Program-made: the position numbers and the translations under genes | Notes under the pieces: generated by a model | The model's database searches: none | Told to the model about the DNA's origin: nothing | The model's input: only the letters and a program-made list of their open reading frames with translations | Shown: piece after piece, positions 37,733 through 47,293 of the stretch | How the letters are laid out: every line of letters begins with the position of its first letter | Numbering within the stretch: the first letter of the stretch is position 1 | Assembly: GCA_018381235.1 (NCBI GenBank) | Contig: JAGZSF010000010.1 | Location: 124,001 to 188,000, forward strand | From: Collinsella sp. | GTDB taxonomy: Bacteria; Actinomycetota; Coriobacteriia; Coriobacteriales; Coriobacteriaceae | Reading direction: 5' to 3' | Length of the DNA: 64,000 nt

Positions 37733-38013
37733 TAACCGCCGCGAAGGGAGTCCAGCTCCCTTCGCGGCGGTATTTTGCGTATCTAGAGCATCTCAGATGC
37801 AAGTGAGTAGGCTTTTTTGGATCTGCCGAGCACATCGCGGCAAGTGCTCAATAAAATCGCAGGTCAGGGCTGTGGCGTTTTGAGGTGTGCTCGGCATCCC
37901 GCCAAAAGCCTACTCACTTGGTTTTACTGCTAGAAAACCGCCGCGAGGGAAAGTAGCTCCCTCGCGGCGGTTTTTGGCGTTTGCCCAGATAAAACCTGCC
38001 AAAATAAACCTGT
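37733..38013. repeat. Composite palindromic element, family R1, copy b
   Basis: The inverted counterpart of 20459-20737. The 119-bp core at 37801-37919 is bounded by AAGTGAGTAGGCTTTTTT / AAAAGCCTACTCACTT, with GCCGAGCACA / TGTGCTCGGC inside. It is flanked by CCGCCGCGA-type hairpins on both sides and the AACCTGCC unit on the right, which reaches the stop codon of the next gene. It lies between convergent genes, like copy a. Confidence 0.82.
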
Positions 38014-38027
38014 CCCTTTTTGGCAGG

Positions 38028-38993
38028 TTATCGCTTCCAAAAGTGGAGGATGAGCGTCGTGCGGTTTTGCTGTTCGGTTTTGACCAGGATGTTGTGGATG
38101 TGGGTCTTGACGGTGCCCACGGCAAGGAATAGCTCGTCAGCGATCTCTTGGTTCGATTTGCCCAGTACGACCAGACGCATAACTTCGGTCTCACGGTTGG
38201 AGAGCTTGTAGGCGTTGCGATAGAAGGGCATCTGCTCTTCGATGTGTCGATCAAGATTGCTGACGTTCTTTTCCTCGGGCGCCTCCTGCATGCGGATTGA
38301 AAGCACGTGGTAGGAGTAGATGATCAGCAGAATCGCAAAGTAGCAGGCAAAGACGTTTTCGCTAAAGTTGCGCTCGGACAGATATAGTTGCAGCCAAGAG
38401 GGCGCCAGACTCATGGGGACAATCAGAATGTTGTAGAAATCCTCGGCAACGATGCAACCGACCAGAATAGCGCCGATAATCAGGTGCTTTCGTTGGTTGT
38501 TAACGCGTGCCTTCAGCTCGACTTGCGTGCTCTTGCGTGCCGTCCAAAAGATATATAGCCCCACGAAAACAAGGAATACCTGACGCATCGTGTAGTAGAG
38601 CCATTGATGAATGGGGCCGTAGGGGACAGCGACGATAATCAGCAGCTCGCTCAGCAAGAACGTTGCGACGGGAATGACAAACTGCTTTTTTGAATGCTTG
38701 TCGAGCAAATCCATGGCAATGAGCCAAATAAAAGCCTGCGAAGCGGTCGCCACAAAGGTCCGCAACACAGGCATGGTAATTGAGTAATAGTCGCTGGCTG
38801 GAAAACTCTGGTTTTGCAGCGTGTATTCAAAAAAGAAAATCTCGGTCATCTCGATGGCATAGCAGATAAATACGCCGCTGCCATAGATAAAGAAGCGTCG
38901 ACGAGACGAGGCATAGGCGGCAAGCGAGAGCACCGCCGTCACAATACAGATCACGAGTATCGCTAGGGTATAGAAGAACATCAGGGTGTTCAT
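38028..38993 (-). CDS. Seven-helix membrane-bound LuxR regulator
   Basis: The 321-residue protein has about seven membrane helices (roughly 3-27, 33-55, 72-95, 104-123, 131-150, 170-190, 213-232) with the motif LYLSERNFSENV before the last one. A cytoplasmic LuxR helix-turn-helix follows (KLSNRETEVMRLVVLGKSNQ, then AVGTVKTHIHNILVKT). It should sense a ligand in or at the membrane and act on DNA directly. It is the intact relative of the broken gene at 25561-26552. Its stop codon touches the repeat R1b. Its target genes are not evident. Confidence 0.87.
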   Translation of the reverse strand: MNTLMFFYTLAILVICIVTAVLSLAAYASSRRRFFIYGSGVFICYAIEMTEIFFFEYTLQNQSFPASDYYSITMPVLRTFVATASQAFIWLIAMDLLDKHSKKQFVIPVATFLLSELLIIVAVPYGPIHQWLYYTMRQVFLVFVGLYIFWTARKSTQVELKARVNNQRKHLIIGAILVGCIVAEDFYNILIVPMSLAPSWLQLYLSERNFSENVFACYFAILLIIYSYHVLSIRMQEAPEEKNVSNLDRHIEEQMPFYRNAYKLSNRETEVMRLVVLGKSNQEIADELFLAVGTVKTHIHNILVKTEQQNRTTLILHFWKR

Positions 38994-39176
38994 CTGTCAC
39001 CGTCCCATCTCATTTATTCTATGGCCGAGCTCTGTATACCTTGTGGGATATAGACGTCTCAACCCTTTCTTTAGCGCTTCTTTGCAGCAGCCGCGGCATA
39101 ATACTGCCAACGCACGGGACCTAGCAGCACACCCCGTGCGCAACCTTTTGGTGGACATCGAGGAGGCCGCATAAGC

Positions 39177-39386
39177 ATGCATTCTTCCAATGACGCAGCA
39201 CAGCAGCCATCCCTAAAACATGCAGACCTTTTCTCCTTCCCCCCGACACAGAGAGACGGCCTCCTCGACTCCCCCACCACAAAAGCCAAACGCTCTGCAG
39301 ACCAACACCTCAACCTGCAGACATCCTTCGAAAAACTCCAAGCCTCACTAGACCAGGCATTCCCCAACCAAGCCCGGGCATACTAA
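39177..39386 (+). CDS. Possible small protein (69 residues)
   Basis: Starts at an ATG with GAGGAGG 10 bases upstream and reads MHSSNDAAQQPSLKHADLFS, ending in a predicted helix (LQTSFEKLQASLDQAFPNQ). I do not recognise it. Codon use is less biased than in neighbouring genes. It lies in a 638-bp gap that otherwise holds only the repeat R3b. Treat as tentative. Confidence 0.35.
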   Translation: MHSSNDAAQQPSLKHADLFSFPPTQRDGLLDSPTTKAKRSADQHLNLQTSFEKLQASLDQAFPNQARAY

Positions 39387-39454
39387 TCCCCCATCAGCAA
39401 AGAAGCCCTAACGCCCCATCCTTTCCGCCCCAACGCCACAAGGGCGATCGAGCA

Positions 39455-39607
39455 GGACGGCTTGGGCGGGTCCCCGTACTTAGTTTCCAAAATCATTCCG
39501 CAGCGCGAAGGCCCCCGTTGCCAACGCTTCGTAGAAGCGAGGCAACGGGGGCCTTCATGCGCGAGGACGTTTTGGAAACTAAGTACGGGGACCCGCCCAA
39601 GCCGTCC
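39455..39607. repeat. Long palindromic repeat, family R3, copy b
   Basis: A 153-bp hairpin with a 38-bp perfect outer arm (39455-39492 against 39570-39607), an inner stem GAAGGCCCCCGTTGCC and its complement, and the same internal loop as copy a (ATTCCGCAG on the left, CGAGGACG on the right). It lies 24 bases 3' of the aldolase gene, as copy a lies 3' of grcA. Confidence 0.8.
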
Positions 39608-39631
39608 GGTGGGATCAGAGTACCCTTGCTG

Positions 39632-40489
39632 TTACTCTGCTTTACCCACAGAGTTGAGGTTGGTCATGCGGATCTTAACCAGCTCGGTGATCTCACGCAT
39701 GCCCTCCTTGGCCGGCTTCTTGGGGTCGAAGCAGGCGGGGTTCTCGGCCATGTAGGCCATGAAGCCCTTGGTGTAGGCCTGACGCAGCTCGGTGGCGTAG
39801 TTGACCTTGCAGATGCCGTTCTTCACAGCCTCGGCAACCTGCTCATCGGGCACACCGGAGGTGCCGTGCAGAACCAGCGGCACGTCGACGGCGTCACGGA
39901 TAGCCTTGACCACGGACTGCTCGATGTGCGGATCGCTCGTGTACACACCGTGGCTGGTGCCAACGCCAATGGCCAGCGAGGTGCAGCCGGTACGCTCGAC
40001 GAACTCCTTGGCCTCGGCAGGGTCGGTGTAGGGGCTCTCGCCCTCAACCGCGGGACCGTCGTCCTCCTTGCCGCCAACCTTGCCGAGCTCAGCCTCGACG
40101 GGCACGCCCATGGCGCGGCCAGCATCGGCGACGGACTTGGTCAGGGCGATGTTGTCCTCGAAGGACTCGTGCGAACCGTCGATCATGACGGAGGTGTAGC
40201 CCGTGCGGAAAGCCTGCATGCAGCGGTCATAGCCATCGCCGTGATCGAGGTGCAGAGCGACGGGCACGGAAGCGCGCTCGGCGGCAGCCTTGACCATGCC
40301 GTAGAAGTAGTCCAGACCAGCGGTCTTGATGGTGCCCGGGGTGGTCTGCATGATGACGGGGGACTTGGTCTCCTCGGCAGCGGCCAGAACGGCCATAACA
40401 AACTCGAGGTTCTCGACGTTGAAAGCGCCGACGGCGTAGTGGCCGGCCTGAGCGTCCTTGAGCATCTTTTCGGTGGTAACAAGTGCCAT
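39632..40489 (-). CDS. Class II ketose-bisphosphate aldolase (fructose/tagatose type)
   Basis: The 285-residue zinc aldolase has LHLDHGDGYDRC with the zinc histidines, MIDGSH, the EAELGKVGGKED loop, GVGTSHGVY and LVLHGTSG. The length fits the KbaY/GatY group, which cleaves tagatose 1,6-bisphosphate, although fructose bisphosphate aldolases of the same class exist. With lacA-lacB-lacC nearby and a shared promoter motif it probably completes the tagatose pathway; it could also serve glycolysis. ATG at 40489 has GGAGAGGAG about 10 bases upstream. Confidence 0.88.
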   Translation of the reverse strand: MALVTTEKMLKDAQAGHYAVGAFNVENLEFVMAVLAAAEETKSPVIMQTTPGTIKTAGLDYFYGMVKAAAERASVPVALHLDHGDGYDRCMQAFRTGYTSVMIDGSHESFEDNIALTKSVADAGRAMGVPVEAELGKVGGKEDDGPAVEGESPYTDPAEAKEFVERTGCTSLAIGVGTSHGVYTSDPHIEQSVVKAIRDAVDVPLVLHGTSGVPDEQVAEAVKNGICKVNYATELRQAYTKGFMAYMAENPACFDPKKPAKEGMREITELVKIRMTNLNSVGKAE

Positions 40490-40679
40490 GAGCGTTTGCT
40501 CCTCTCCCTCGCCCGCATCTGGACATCGGGCGTAGTTGTTCGCAAGGCGTTTTACCTTGCGTTTTGCTGCGCTCATTGTATGAAATTCAGCAGCTTTGCA
40601 CGTGCGAGATATTGAGCCCATGCAGGTCAATACAGTCATTTTTGAAAAGCAAACGGAAGGAATTTGAGCCGAGTGGACA

Positions 40680-40711
40680 TGTTCGATATTGAACTTTGAG
40701 TGTTCAGCGTC
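40680..40711. promoter_or_regulatory. DeoR-type operator candidates between aldolase and deoR genes
   Basis: TGTTCGATATTGAAC at 40680-40694 runs into GAACTTTGAGTGTTC. The 12-bp core TGTTCGATATTG is found inverted upstream of the lactose IIA gene (54213) and of the second GH1 gene (60527). Further on, AGAAAAGA / TCTTTTCT frames the deoR promoter side. Confidence 0.6.
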
Positions 40712-40823
40712 TTTCTTTTATAGAAAAGATAAGTAATCGAAAGGTCTTTTCTTACTCAAAAAGAAAATGAACGAAAATAGAGTCAACACAATTCCTGCAA
40801 ATTTAGCCGAGAATGGAGCAAGC

Positions 40824-41627
40824 ATGGCCCAAGCCACCAACCGTGCTTTTGCCGACGAACGCCGTACCGCCATTATGGAAATGCTCGAGCATAATGCCTC
40901 GGTGCAGGTAGCAGAAATCGCCCAGACCTTTGGCGTGTCCTCCGTCACCGCCCGCGCCGACCTGGACGCGCTCGCCGAAGCAGGCAAGCTGCGCCGCACG
41001 CATGGCGGTGCCGTATCGCTCCACAAACGCCTGACCGTTTCCACGCAGGATCGCCGCATCAATGTCAACGTCGCCGCCAAGCAGGCCATCGCGCAAAGCG
41101 CCATCGAGCTCGTCAATGACGGCGACACGTTGCTCGTCGACTCGGGCACCACGGCGCTCGAGTTCGTCCGGCTCCTCGATCAACGCGACGGTATCACCGT
41201 CATCACAGCAGACATTACCATTGCCGATTACATCGACGAGAGCATGCCCTCAGTCGATGTCGTCATGCTGGGCGGGGCGTTGCGCAAAGGCCATCGTTAT
41301 TTGTACGGACCGCTCACTATGCAAGCGCTCCAAATGGTCCATGCCGATCTTGCCGTCATGTGCCCTGGCGCTTTTGTCCCCAGCTGCGGCTTTACGACCG
41401 ACTTTCCGCAGATGGCCGAGACCAAAGCGGCTATGGTCGGTGCCGCCCGTCAAAGCGTCGCCCTCATGGACGCCAGCAAGGTTAACGGACGCGGCATGTA
41501 CCGTTTTGCCGAGCTTGCCGACGTCGACACCATCGTGATGGACCGCGACCCCGATCACACCGTCGCCACCTCAATCACCGAGGTCACCGACATCGACGCC
41601 CCAACCCTCATCATCGCCACCACCTAA
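40824..41627 (+). CDS. DeoR-family sugar-phosphate-responsive regulator
   Basis: The 267-residue protein has the DeoR helix-turn-helix (RRTAIMEMLEHNASVQVAEIA, then VSSVTARADLDALAEAGKLRRTHGGAV) and the sugar-phosphate sensor domain with VDSGTTALEF and LGGALRKG. The ATG at 40824 has GGAG 5 bases upstream; an earlier in-frame ATG at 40767 lacks a good site. It is divergent from the aldolase gene, and LacR-like control of the tagatose pathway by tagatose 6-phosphate is likely (inference). Confidence 0.87.
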   Translation: MAQATNRAFADERRTAIMEMLEHNASVQVAEIAQTFGVSSVTARADLDALAEAGKLRRTHGGAVSLHKRLTVSTQDRRINVNVAAKQAIAQSAIELVNDGDTLLVDSGTTALEFVRLLDQRDGITVITADITIADYIDESMPSVDVVMLGGALRKGHRYLYGPLTMQALQMVHADLAVMCPGAFVPSCGFTTDFPQMAETKAAMVGAARQSVALMDASKVNGRGMYRFAELADVDTIVMDRDPDHTVATSITEVTDIDAPTLIIATT

Positions 41628-41632
41628 AACCA

Positions 41633-41667
41633 AAAACCACCACAAAGGAGACCTTTGTGGTGGTTTT
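41633..41667. terminator. Bidirectional terminator between deoR and the flavodiiron gene
   Basis: AAAACCACCACAAAGG and CCTTTGTGGTGGTTTT form a 16-bp stem between convergent genes, with A- and T-runs on the two sides. Confidence 0.85.
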
Positions 41668-41689
41668 GGCGGTAGAAGCGAGCGTGTTG

Positions 41690-42850
41690 TTACTTGGACA
41701 GCTCGTCGGCGAGGGCTTCGATCTGGGCGCGCGATGCGTCGTTGAGCGAACCCAGGACGGTCACCTTGTTCTGCGTCAGGGTGATGTCCTTCATACCCTC
41801 GAGCTCCTTGGTCATAACCTTGGCGGCAGCGGGCGCCCAGGAACCGGACTCGACAAGCGCCACGGTACGGTTCTGGTAGGCATGCTCGGCGAGCGTGTGG
41901 ATAAAGGTGCTCATGCACGGGAAGATCTCGCCCTGATAGGTAATGGAGGCGAGCACCAGACGGTCGTAGCGGAACGCATCCTCAACGGCCTCGGCCATGT
42001 CGTCGCGAGCCAGATCAAAGACGGAGACCTTCTGGCCGCGAGCCTCGAGCGCAGATGCGAGCTCCTCGACGGCAGCCTTCAGATGGCCATACACGCTCGC
42101 ATAGGCGATCGTGATGCCCTCGTCCTCGGGCTGATAGCTCGACCAGGTGTTATAGGTGTCGAGGTAGTAGCCCAGGTTCTCGGTCAGCACGGGGCCGTGG
42201 AGCGGGCAGATGATCTGGATGTCCAGGTCGGCGGCCTTCTTGAGGACGGCCTGCACGAACTTGCCGAACTTACCGACGATGCCAAAGTAGTAGCGGCGAG
42301 CCTCGCAAGCCCACCCTTCCGGATCCTCGATGTCGTTGGCGCCAAACTTGCCAAAGCCGTCGGCACTAAAGAGCACCTTGTCGGTAGACTCGTAGGAGAA
42401 GATCACCTCGGGCCAGTGAACGTTGGGGGCGCCGATAAAGGTCAGGCTGTGGCCGCCCAGGTCGAGCACATCGCCCTCTTTGACGACCATCTTGCGCTCG
42501 GGGTAGTCGGTGCCAAAGTAGTTGACCATCATGCGGAAGGCGCCCATGCTAGCCACAATCTGGGCCTGGGGATAGCGCTCCATAAAGGCGGCGATACCGG
42601 CGGAGTGATCGGGCTCCATGTGATGGACAACCAGGTAGTCGGGCGTACGGCCGTCGAGCGCGGCCTCGAGGTTGCCGAGCCATTCGTCGACAAAGCCAGC
42701 GTCAACCGAATCGGCGACAGCGATTTTATCGCCCAAGATAACATAGCTGTTGTATGCCATGCCGTTCTCGGACACATCGTACTGGCCCTCGAACAGGTCA
42801 ATGTCGTGATCGTCGACGCCAACGTAGCGGATATCCTTGGTGATCTCCAT
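41690..42850 (-). CDS. Flavodiiron protein (A-type flavoprotein, FprA-like)
   Basis: The 386-residue protein joins a metallo-beta-lactamase-like diiron domain (HHMEPDH at 76-82, the H-x-E-x-D-H ligands; later CPLHGP) to a C-terminal flavodoxin domain (YASVYGHLKAAVEELASAL; ASITYQGEIFPCM). It reduces O2 to water, or NO to N2O, protecting anaerobes such as this organism, whose glycyl-radical PFL is destroyed by oxygen. No rubredoxin is fused or adjacent. AGGAGG lies 9 bases before the ATG. Confidence 0.93.
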   Translation of the reverse strand: MEITKDIRYVGVDDHDIDLFEGQYDVSENGMAYNSYVILGDKIAVADSVDAGFVDEWLGNLEAALDGRTPDYLVVHHMEPDHSAGIAAFMERYPQAQIVASMGAFRMMVNYFGTDYPERKMVVKEGDVLDLGGHSLTFIGAPNVHWPEVIFSYESTDKVLFSADGFGKFGANDIEDPEGWACEARRYYFGIVGKFGKFVQAVLKKAADLDIQIICPLHGPVLTENLGYYLDTYNTWSSYQPEDEGITIAYASVYGHLKAAVEELASALEARGQKVSVFDLARDDMAEAVEDAFRYDRLVLASITYQGEIFPCMSTFIHTLAEHAYQNRTVALVESGSWAPAAAKVMTKELEGMKDITLTQNKVTVLGSLNDASRAQIEALADELSK

Positions 42851-42979
42851 CAGGCAAAGCCTCCTAGATAGACAAAAGAGCCCGTCTATCATAGCACTCG
42901 ACTACATCCCAACAGCTATCTACCGACATCCTTACCGATTGTTATTGAAATACGATAAATCGCCGTTTACCTGCGCAAA

Positions 42980-44011
42980 CTATGAGCGTGGTATCGCCGT
43001 GCTATGTCGAATAATGAGTTGGCCGGGAATACGAATGGCAACGGTCTTGTCCGGCGTCCCCTCCTTGGGAACCGCATGCTCAAACACCTCGCGACCGCGC
43101 TGATGCAGATCGAACCGCACGGTCGTAAGTTCGTTGTGCGCGACAAAATCATCGAGCGAATCGTCGACGCCCACCACGCTCACGTCCTCGGGAACGCGCA
43201 GGCCGCTATCGCGCAGCGCGGCGATGGCGCCATTTGCCATCTGGTCGTTTGCCGCATAGATCGCCGTCATGGCGCGGTCGTGCTCGGCCAAATACCCGCC
43301 GGCCTCGTAGCCGCTGTTGGCAGACCAGTCGCCCTCGAGCGGCTCCACCGTCTCGATATGCCTGCGCTCGAGCGCGTCTTGCCAGCCGGCGCGGCGGAAC
43401 TGCTCGTCCACCGAGAAGGACGGGCCGCCGATATAGCGAATCTGTTCGTGACCAAGCTCAAACAGGTGATCCATAAGCAGCAGCGAGCAGCCGTAATGGT
43501 CGGAATCGACCGTGGTCACGCGCGGATGCGCATACATGGTGACGATAACCGTGCCGATTCCCGGCAGCGGATCAAACGTCTCAAAGTCGGGCGCCATGCG
43601 GCTCATGCCGATGATGATGCCATCGACCGGCAGGGCCGCCATGCGACGCGTGGCCTCGGCAAGCGAAAACTCCTCGGTCTTGGACATCTCGACCAGCGTA
43701 ATGGCGCAGCTATGCTCGCGAGCGGCGCTGGCGATGCCGTCAATCATCGTCAGGTTCCCAAACTTGGTGACATCGTTGACGCATAAGCCAACCGAATGGT
43801 AGCGACCGTCGCGCAACGAACGGCCGGCATAGCTCGGACGAAAGCCGAGCTCCTGCATGGCGGCCTGCACGCGCCGGCGCGTCTGCTCGTTCACATTGGG
43901 CAGGCCGTTGGCGACGCGCGAGACCGTCTGCTGCGAAACGCCAGCAGCGCGGGCGACGTCGGCCATGGAAACCGGACGCGAGCCTGTATCGTTGGAGGGG
44001 CGCCTTGCCAC
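42980..44011 (-). CDS. LacI-family regulator of galK-galT (GalR-like)
   Basis: The 343-residue protein starts at GTG (44011; AAGGTG 6 bases upstream). Its helix-turn-helix is SMADVARAAGVSQQTVSRVA and the rest is a sugar-binding effector domain. It is divergent from galK, and three operators of the form TGTTAACGTACTCAT lie between them. It is closely related to the regulators at 54257 and 59183, with which it shares the CVNDVTKFGNL-type and MSRMAPDFETF-type segments. The inducer is probably galactose or a derivative. Confidence 0.9.
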   Translation of the reverse strand: MARRPSNDTGSRPVSMADVARAAGVSQQTVSRVANGLPNVNEQTRRRVQAAMQELGFRPSYAGRSLRDGRYHSVGLCVNDVTKFGNLTMIDGIASAAREHSCAITLVEMSKTEEFSLAEATRRMAALPVDGIIIGMSRMAPDFETFDPLPGIGTVIVTMYAHPRVTTVDSDHYGCSLLLMDHLFELGHEQIRYIGGPSFSVDEQFRRAGWQDALERRHIETVEPLEGDWSANSGYEAGGYLAEHDRAMTAIYAANDQMANGAIAALRDSGLRVPEDVSVVGVDDSLDDFVAHNELTTVRFDLHQRGREVFEHAVPKEGTPDKTVAIRIPGQLIIRHSTAIPRS

Positions 44012-44103
44012 AAGATCACCTTCACCCTTGCGAGATCAAAATAGCGTGCATGCCGACCCGTGCAGGAATTGAGCCCGCGCGGAGGGTCGCCATCGTCGGA
44101 TGC

Positions 44104-44306
44104 ATGTTAACGTACTCTACTTTTTCTAGCTGCAGCTTTTCTGCTCTATAAGTCCATACGGCACTACCGTTCACGGCCGAATTTCGACCGATTACCAGAT
44201 TCTCAAAAAGTGATAAGTATTGTGTTATGAGTACGTTAACATAGCCCTTAACGTGCGGCATTGTGGATGCTGAGTTCATGCCGCTTCAAATTGTTAACGT
44301 ACTCAT
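44104..44306. promoter_or_regulatory. Three GalR-type operators in the galR-galK gap
   Basis: ATGTTAACGTACTCT at 44104-44118, ATGAGTACGTTAACAT at 44225-44240 (inverted) and TGTTAACGTACTCAT at 44292-44306. One half is GTTAACAT and the other ATGAGTAC. The spacing (about 121 and 66 bp) would permit looping. Confidence 0.8.
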
Positions 44307-44350
44307 AACGACGCAAAAAATCGTCCGTACGCGCCAAGGAAAGGACCCCC

Positions 44351-45556
44351 ATGACCACCCCCGACGAAAAGACGCTCGCCACGCTCACCAAGCTGTTTGA
44401 GGAGGAGTTTGGCCCCATCGGCGACCGACAGGTGCTCTATGTGCACGCGCCCGGCCGCTCCGAAATCAGCGGCAACCATACCGACCACGAGGGCGGCCAC
44501 GTCATCGCCGGCTCGCTCGATGTCGCCGTCGACGGCATCGCCGTGGCGACCGACACCAACAAGGTTCGCGTTGCCGACGAGGGCTACCCCACCTTTGAGA
44601 TTACGCTCGACACGCTGGATGTTCAGGAGGCCGAGAAGGGCACGTCCGCGAGCCTCGTCCGCGGCATGGCCCACGAGGTCGCTGCCCTGGGCGTTGAGCC
44701 CCGCGGCTTCGACTTTGCCTTCACCTGCTCCGTCCCCTCGGGCGGCGGTCTTTCCAGCTCCGCTGCCGTCGAGGCCGCATACGGCCGCGCCATGGAGACG
44801 CTCTGGGGCGCACCCGCCATTGAGCCCGTCGCGCTTGCGCAGATGAGCCAGCGCACCGAGAACAACTACTACGGCAAGCCCTGCGGCTTGATGGACCAGG
44901 CCGCCGTGTGCCTGGGCGGCCTCGCCTACATGGATTTTGAGGATCAGGCAAGCCCCAAGACTCAGAAGCTCGAGCTCAACTTTGAGGATCACGGCTATGC
45001 GCTCGTGCTCGTTAAGGTGGGTGCCGACCACGTGGCAGCCACCGACGACTACGCCGCCGTACCGCGCGAGATGCAGGACGTTGCTGCCGAGTTTGGCAAG
45101 ACACGCCTGTGCGAGGTCGACGTTGCCGACTTTGACGCCAAGCTCCCCGAGCTGCGCGCCAAACTGGGCGACCGCGCTTGTCTGCGCGCCGTTCACTACT
45201 GGTACGAGAACGGCCTGGTCGACAAGCGCTGGGCAGCTCTTAACGCCGGCGACATCGACCAGTTCCTGGTCCTGACGCGCGAGTCCGGCGCCAGCTCTGC
45301 CATGTACCTGCAGAATGTCGTTGCCAAGTTGGGCTCCGAGCAGCCCTCCATGTATGCGCTGGCCCTTGCCGAGCATGTGCTCGACGGCCGCGGCGCCGTC
45401 CGCATCCACGGCGGCGGCTTTGGTGGCACCATCCAGGCCTTCGTGCCGCTCGACCTAGTCGACACCTTTATTACCAAGATGAACGGCTGGCTGGGCGAGG
45501 GCTCTGCCCGTCACTACGCAATTTCTGACAAGGGGGCTTACGCGGCATGGCTGTAA
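44351..45556 (+). CDS. galK: Galactokinase
   Basis: The 401-residue GHMP kinase phosphorylates galactose at C1. It shows the galactokinase block APGRSEISGNHTDHEGG (33-49), the ATP loop VPSGGGLSSSAAVE and the C-terminal GGGFGGTIQAFV. AAGGAAAGG precedes the ATG by 5 bases. It overlaps galT by 10 bp, and the operators upstream belong to the adjacent LacI protein. galE is not in the window. Confidence 0.94.
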   Translation: MTTPDEKTLATLTKLFEEEFGPIGDRQVLYVHAPGRSEISGNHTDHEGGHVIAGSLDVAVDGIAVATDTNKVRVADEGYPTFEITLDTLDVQEAEKGTSASLVRGMAHEVAALGVEPRGFDFAFTCSVPSGGGLSSSAAVEAAYGRAMETLWGAPAIEPVALAQMSQRTENNYYGKPCGLMDQAAVCLGGLAYMDFEDQASPKTQKLELNFEDHGYALVLVKVGADHVAATDDYAAVPREMQDVAAEFGKTRLCEVDVADFDAKLPELRAKLGDRACLRAVHYWYENGLVDKRWAALNAGDIDQFLVLTRESGASSAMYLQNVVAKLGSEQPSMYALALAEHVLDGRGAVRIHGGGFGGTIQAFVPLDLVDTFITKMNGWLGEGSARHYAISDKGAYAAWL

Positions 45557-47175
45557 CGACCGACGTGCGCGAAGCTGCGCAGAACCTGATTGAGTACGCC
45601 ATCCACCGATCCATGATTGGGCAGGACGATCGCATCTGGGCCTACAACACCATTCTCGAGTGCATCGGTGCTACGGGCCCGGCGCTCGACATGGCCTGGG
45701 CGCTCCGGGTCGAGAAGCTCTCGCTCTTGCACCCCGACACCCTGCCCAACTTTGACCTTGAAGGCACACTTGCCGCGCTTTCCGAGGCCGCCGTTGTCAA
45801 CGGTGCCGCCGAGGACACGGCATCGGGCCGCGACCGCATCGCCATGCGCATCATGGGCGTGCTGATGCCGAGGCCTTCGGTTGTAAACGAGGAATTCAAC
45901 GGACGTATGGGCGTCAACGAGCCCCGCGCCGCGACCGACTGGTTCTACGGCCTGTGCTGCGACGCCGGCTACGTGCGCCGTGCCGCCATCGCGCGCAACA
46001 TCAAATGGAGCACCCCCACCAACTGGGGCGACCTCGAGATTACCATCAACCTGTCAAAGCCCGAAAAGGACCCGCGCGATATTGCCGCGGCCGGCGCCGC
46101 CAAAAACACGGGCGAGAAGTATCCCGCCTGCCAGCTCTGCATCGAAAACGAGGGCTATCCCGGACGCTCCGCTGCAGCCGACGGCGGCGCTCACCCCGCC
46201 CGCCAGAATCTGCGCGTTATCCCCATCCAGCTCGACGGCGAGCGCTGGGGCTTCCAGTACAGCCCGTATGCGTACTTTAACGAGCACTGCATTGCCATGA
46301 GCTCCGAGCATCGCCCGATGCACGTCGACCGTAAGGGACTGACCTGCCTGCTCGACTTTGTGGACCTGTTCCCGCACTACTTTATTGGCTCCAACGCCGA
46401 CCTGCCCATCGTGGGCGGCTCGATTCTTTCGCACGACCACTTCCAGGGCGGTGCGCACGAGTTCCCCATGATGCATGCCGCCGAGGTCTCGCAGTTTAGC
46501 GTTCCCGGCTTTGACCAGGTCAGCGGCACTGTGCTGCAATGGCCGCTTTCAGTGCTGCGCCTGCGCTCGCATGACCGCGCTCAGCTGCTCGACGCTGCCG
46601 AGAAGATTATCCTCGCTTGGCGCGAGTGGACCGATGAGTCGGTTGGCATCGTCGCGCACACAGCCGACGGCGTAGCGCACAACACCGTGACGCCCGTCAT
46701 CCGCCGCGTCGATTCCCGCGGCAATGCCGGCGGCGAGATCTACGAGACCTACCTGGCGCTTCGCTGCAATATCACGACCGACGAGCATCCGCTGGGCGTG
46801 TTCCACCCGCATGCCGAGTATCACCATATTAAAAAGGAGAACATCGGCCTGATCGAGGTCATGGGCCTGGCCATTTTACCGCCGCGCTTGGTTCCCGAGC
46901 TCGGCGCTGTCCGCGAGCACCTGCTGGCGGCCAAGGCCGACGCCAGCTACGATCTCGCCGGCGCGCTCGAGGGCGACGACCTTTGCCGCAGCCACGCCGC
47001 ATGGGCCGAGGATGTCTTTGCACGCCGCGCCGATGAACTTACGACCGACAACGCCATCGATATCCTGCACGAGGAGGTGGGCGTGGTGTTTGGCCACGTG
47101 CTCGACAACGCCGGCGTCTTTAAATGGGACGAGGCAGGACGCGCCGCCCAGCAGCGCTTTATCGACTCGCTGTAG
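45547..47175 (+). CDS. galT: UDP-glucose:hexose-1-phosphate uridylyltransferase, type 2
   Basis: The 542-residue enzyme belongs to the GalT family common in Gram-positive bacteria, with PACQLCIENEGYPGR, SEHRPMHVDRKGL, and the active-site segment SHDHFQGGAHEFPM. It exchanges galactose 1-phosphate for glucose 1-phosphate on UDP-glucose. It is translationally coupled to galK and ends in a strong terminator. Confidence 0.94.
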   Translation: MAVTTDVREAAQNLIEYAIHRSMIGQDDRIWAYNTILECIGATGPALDMAWALRVEKLSLLHPDTLPNFDLEGTLAALSEAAVVNGAAEDTASGRDRIAMRIMGVLMPRPSVVNEEFNGRMGVNEPRAATDWFYGLCCDAGYVRRAAIARNIKWSTPTNWGDLEITINLSKPEKDPRDIAAAGAAKNTGEKYPACQLCIENEGYPGRSAAADGGAHPARQNLRVIPIQLDGERWGFQYSPYAYFNEHCIAMSSEHRPMHVDRKGLTCLLDFVDLFPHYFIGSNADLPIVGGSILSHDHFQGGAHEFPMMHAAEVSQFSVPGFDQVSGTVLQWPLSVLRLRSHDRAQLLDAAEKIILAWREWTDESVGIVAHTADGVAHNTVTPVIRRVDSRGNAGGEIYETYLALRCNITTDEHPLGVFHPHAEYHHIKKENIGLIEVMGLAILPPRLVPELGAVREHLLAAKADASYDLAGALEGDDLCRSHAAWAEDVFARRADELTTDNAIDILHEEVGVVFGHVLDNAGVFKWDEAGRAAQQRFIDSL

Positions 47176-47222
47176 CACGCGAGCTCGAACGCACGCACTT
47201 AACAAATAGCGCCTACACGACC

Positions 47223-47261
47223 ACGGCGCCCGCCGGCAACATCGCCGACGGGCGCCGTTTT
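47223..47261 (+). terminator. Terminator of galK-galT
   Basis: ACGGCGCCCG / CGGGCGCCGT with an inner CGGC/GCCG pair, followed by TTTTCT. Confidence 0.88.
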
Positions 47262-47293
47262 CTGATGCAAGGGTAGCTAATTTGCACCAAAAC

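Noticed and set aside
38986..39174. 62-codon open frame upstream of the small gene at 39177
   Set aside because: It overlaps the start and promoter of the membrane-LuxR gene on the other strand, has no ribosome site and looks like chance coding.
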